Below, one piece after another: positions 61,288-64,000 of a DNA stretch of 64,000 bases. The stretch spans positions 4,330,335 through 4,394,334 of the forward strand of contig NW_002060947.1 in assembly GCF_000150275.1 (NCBI RefSeq), written 5' to 3'. Position numbers and translations under genes: made by a program. The first letter of the stretch is position 1, and each line of letters starts with the position of its first letter. The notes below the pieces were generated by a model. The model made no database searches. It worked only from the letters and a program-made list of their open reading frames with translations, and had not been told where the DNA came from. Source of the DNA: Trichoplax adhaerens. Lineage: Eukaryota > Placozoa > Uniplacotomia > Trichoplacea > Trichoplacidae.

Positions 61288-62772
61288 ATGGATATGACAC
61301 TGAACACAGATATTGATGTTGTGGATCAATTCGTTATATTCTCCTTTTTCTCCCAGGATGAATTGAATTCTTTTACCACTTTACAGCAAAGTCACTTTAA
61401 TGGTGCTTTTCCTAATACACGACCTATTCAGAATATTGTTGGCAGCGATAGTGACATATCTACTACCAAAGACACACCTGAAAAGATACAATCCACTTCC
61501 AGTTCGCAAGATTTCACGCCAAAGTCATCGCCTACAAATAGGGATGAAGTTGAAGTAAAAAGAAATTGCCAGACTGAGGTGACTTCAACAGAACCAGATG
61601 AACCAATTCAGTCATTCACGTCCGATGCTCTCTCAACAGATTCCGTAAATCACCATAATAAAGTTGATGCATTACATAGTTGTAGCAGAAAATCGAAAAA
61701 AGCAAGCAAACGTAAATTGCAAGCTCACTTAAGTGACGATGATACAAGTAATACAGCTTCTAGTTCGGTTACAAACTCCACAAATAATATACATGATGTT
61801 CGCAGGAGAAAATATCGTGAGAATGAATTCAAGAAAAAACAAGACCGTCCAAATGCTTTACTTGGAACATGTATGCAATCTATACCGGACGTCAAGTTTC
61901 CTGTACCCAAATCTCCCCCTATTAAACGTTGGTGTGTTACTTGCCCTGAAGAGCAATGGTTACACGAACGTCGAAAGGATAGCAATATACGACTACGCTT
62001 CCAAGCGGATTACAGGCATAACGATAAAGATGGTAACCCTGCTCGGAACAATAAAACTAAGATTGAACAATCTGACCAGTCCGACTTGAAAAAGGCCGGA
62101 AATAACCGTGGACAAACTCTTGAGCTTCATGGTAAAGGTCAACATAATTGGCGCTTAGATCGGACTGATCGTAGGGCAGGTTGTAAAGTTAAAATAATAC
62201 ATGACAATCGTACGAGAGGTAGCAATGAAATTCTGAATATATCTGATCGCCAATATCTCGCTACGCCTACTTCTCTGGATGAAATAACCGACTTCGATGG
62301 TGATAGTAGTAACGTGAATGATTCATTTTATTATTCAAATTCTTCATCAGCTGAAGAAGGTGAAGTCTCTGCTGATGATAAAACGTTGAAATTTCATACG
62401 CCTCAAATGATTGCAATGAAATCACTATATCATGAAAATACTGACATTATTCATACGAGTGATACCGATGCCAGTGACTGGAATAGGAAGGTAACTCACA
62501 ATAAGAAAGAACGCGAAAGACGCTCAAAACAGAAAGTTCAGTTCTTTCGCTTACAACAGTCTCACCCTGATTTAGTTCGATTAGAAAAATGCCCCAAGAT
62601 AAAAATACTTCAATCTGCTATAAATCTTATTCATAATTTGTACGATGAGGAGCAAAGGTTGGTTAACATCAAAATGATTTTGCGAGATAAAAATGGTAGA
62701 TTAAAGAATAAACTACAGACTTTACGGCAAGCAGTTGATATGGGCAGGAAAGAAAGATATGGAATACGTTGA
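61288..62772 (+). CDS. MYC-like: Myc-family bHLH-leucine-zipper transcription factor
   Basis: 494-aa open frame from ATG 61288. Myc proteins bind E-boxes as heterodimers with Max and drive growth genes. The C-terminal bHLH-zipper (about 400-482) reads VTHNKKERERR at the basic region, keeping the His404, Glu408 and Arg412 DNA contacts. It continues with FFRLQQSHPDL, KCPKIKILQSAINLIHNLYD, EEQRLVN and KNGRLKNKLQTLRQ, closely following the Myc order (human FFALRDQIPEL, KAPKVVILKKATAYI, EEQKL). Upstream are SDTDASDWN before the basic region and DIDVVD near the N-terminus, echoing the vertebrate Myc SDTEE and EIDVV segments. No clear Myc box I (PTPPLSP) or II is seen. Polypyrimidine-AG acceptors at 61286 and 61357 suggest an unseen 5' exon could carry them, so the start is uncertain. 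Confidence 0.88.
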   Translation: MDMTLNTDIDVVDQFVIFSFFSQDELNSFTTLQQSHFNGAFPNTRPIQNIVGSDSDISTTKDTPEKIQSTSSSQDFTPKSSPTNRDEVEVKRNCQTEVTSTEPDEPIQSFTSDALSTDSVNHHNKVDALHSCSRKSKKASKRKLQAHLSDDDTSNTASSSVTNSTNNIHDVRRRKYRENEFKKKQDRPNALLGTCMQSIPDVKFPVPKSPPIKRWCVTCPEEQWLHERRKDSNIRLRFQADYRHNDKDGNPARNNKTKIEQSDQSDLKKAGNNRGQTLELHGKGQHNWRLDRTDRRAGCKVKIIHDNRTRGSNEILNISDRQYLATPTSLDEITDFDGDSSNVNDSFYYSNSSSAEEGEVSADDKTLKFHTPQMIAMKSLYHENTDIIHTSDTDASDWNRKVTHNKKERERRSKQKVQFFRLQQSHPDLVRLEKCPKIKILQSAINLIHNLYDEEQRLVNIKMILRDKNGRLKNKLQTLRQAVDMGRKERYGIR

Positions 62773-63638
62773 ATTTGTAAAATTTTAATCCCGTCGATTT
62801 TAGACTATCAAGCAACGATAATTAATTAATATCCTTAGGTAAAAGAAAGAGGATCGATTTTAACGTCTAGGCTATACATTTTCATTATGCTAATAATTTC
62901 ATGGATAATGTTATGACTTTTACTACTGTGCATTGCCCCTTTTCCTTCGTCTTAGCCGTCAGTAAAGACATCCGAAATCTGTACATATTAAATGGTTAAA
63001 TAGTGCTAATAGGAAGTGCTCTTGATTAGCAGTTATAATCTAATTTGTATTTATACATGCTTATTACTGTACAGTCGAATGGCTTAATGAATATATACTC
63101 TATTGCTGCGATTTGGCATTTTATGATATAAAGACTACGATCAATGTCTAGACATTGAAACAACAGTGACATTTGAACGTAAATTGGTATTCTGTAAATA
63201 TTATAGCGGCAACATTGTGCGAACTTTTATATCTGATACTTGCGTTTGTTGTTTAAGAAATTTTTTTATTCTAATGCACTTAATCCTTATCTAGACTGAC
63301 TGAGCTGAGAAGTAAGCATTTTAAACGTATTTTTTTATTGAACTTTGGCCACTGAAGCTATTTTTCCCTACATCTCTAATTCTTGTCCTATTTTACTGAA
63401 ATCCCTTGTTTTATGAACGATTTTGTATAAATGCTTTCATAATTTATTAAAAGAAGACTAAATTGGTTATCCGTAATCTGTTGAATCAAATTCCTTGATC
63501 GAGGGAGGGTCTTGATCGCTTCGCTACCGCAACCAGTAGCCAACGTAGAATGCACACTGTCCATAACCAAAGAGATTATAAGTTAATTTAAATAACTTTA
63601 TTTTCCTGATTCCTTGCTGATATCGAGCTATATCATCA
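62773..63638. other. 3' flank of the Myc-like gene
   Basis: AT-rich, no gene recognised. Short frames (for example minus 63388-63570) unsupported. Confidence 0.4.
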
Positions 63639-64000
63639 TCTTTAAATTGTGGATTATTTGATATGAACGTTAGGACATAAAGTAAGGATTTTCAACTGAT
63701 CCATTTTTACATTGGATCTTTAAATTGTGAATATGATATGAACGTTAGGACATAAAGTAAGGATTTTCAACTGATCCATTTTTACATTCGATCTTTAAAT
63801 TGTGAATTATTTGATATGAACGTTAGGACATAAACTAAGGATTTTCAACCGATCCATTTTTACATTCGATCTTTAAATTGTGGATTATTTGATATGAAAC
63901 GTTAGGACATAAACTAAGGATTTTCAACTGATCCTTGTATTCGATCTTTAAATTGTGAATTATTTGATATGAACGTTAGGACATAAAGTAAGGATTTTCA
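63639..64000. repeat. 76-bp tandem array, about five copies, open at window end
   Basis: atctttaaattgtg(a/g)att recurs at 63639, 63716, 63791, 63869 and 63944 (spacing 75-78), each followed by gatatgaacgttaggacata and aaggattttcaactgatcca. Continues to the last base. Confidence 0.95.

Noticed and set aside
1-64000. tRNA and rRNA genes
   Set aside because: I looked for GGTTCGAATCC-like T-arms with matching stems and found only isolated partial matches (for example near 18067 and 32030) without a cloverleaf.

Overview
The window is nuclear DNA of an animal. It is AT-rich, its genes are split by many short GT-AG introns, and it carries animal-type genes: a Myc-family bHLH-zipper factor, LAMTOR1, LRRC51, calnexin with four plus four P-domain motifs, two MGAT4-type glycosyltransferases, a NIPA transporter and two rhodopsin-like receptors without introns. 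The compact introns and deeply diverged but complete gene set suggest an early-branching animal such as a placozoan (Trichoplax/Hoilungia type). That assignment is inference. Exons were joined by eye from reading frame, GT/AG sites and remembered family sequence.

Layout. 1-704 holds the last exons of an unrecognised gene (+). 1650-2720 is LRRC51 (-) and 4503-6647 is LAMTOR1 (+), divergent and separated by a 1.8 kb spacer full of GTACAGTAC palindromes. 9085-9780 is POLR2K (-) and 11097-16873 is calnexin (+), a second divergent pair with the same kind of palindromic DNA between. 19029-24545 and 26929-29979 are tandem MGAT4 paralogs (-) with matching exon structure; the upstream one stops before the C-terminal domain. 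32.4-34.0 kb holds a palindrome patch, a 23-bp minisatellite and a 90-bp duplication. 35585-36535 (+) and 41496-43130 (-) are intronless class A GPCRs, with an old LTR-retrotransposon remnant between them and a possible small secreted-protein gene. 43.1-54.4 kb is almost free of recognisable genes and holds tandem arrays, palindrome-bearing repeats and a dead LINE-type reverse transcriptase. 54434-55784 is a NIPA magnesium-transporter gene (+). 57.5-59.3 kb is tandem satellite-like DNA. 61288-62772 is a Myc-like bHLH-zipper gene (+). 63639-64000 is a 76-bp tandem array running off the window.

Functional links are loose. Calnexin (ER glycoprotein folding) and the MGAT4 enzymes (Golgi N-glycan branching) both act on N-glycoproteins. 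LAMTOR1 (lysosomal mTORC1 scaffold), POLR2K (shared RNA polymerase subunit) and Myc are growth-related housekeeping or control genes. The best leads are the retained LRRC51-LAMTOR1 head-to-head pair, the self-complementary GTAC repeat family that fills both divergent promoter spacers, and the MGAT4 paralog lacking its C-terminal domain.
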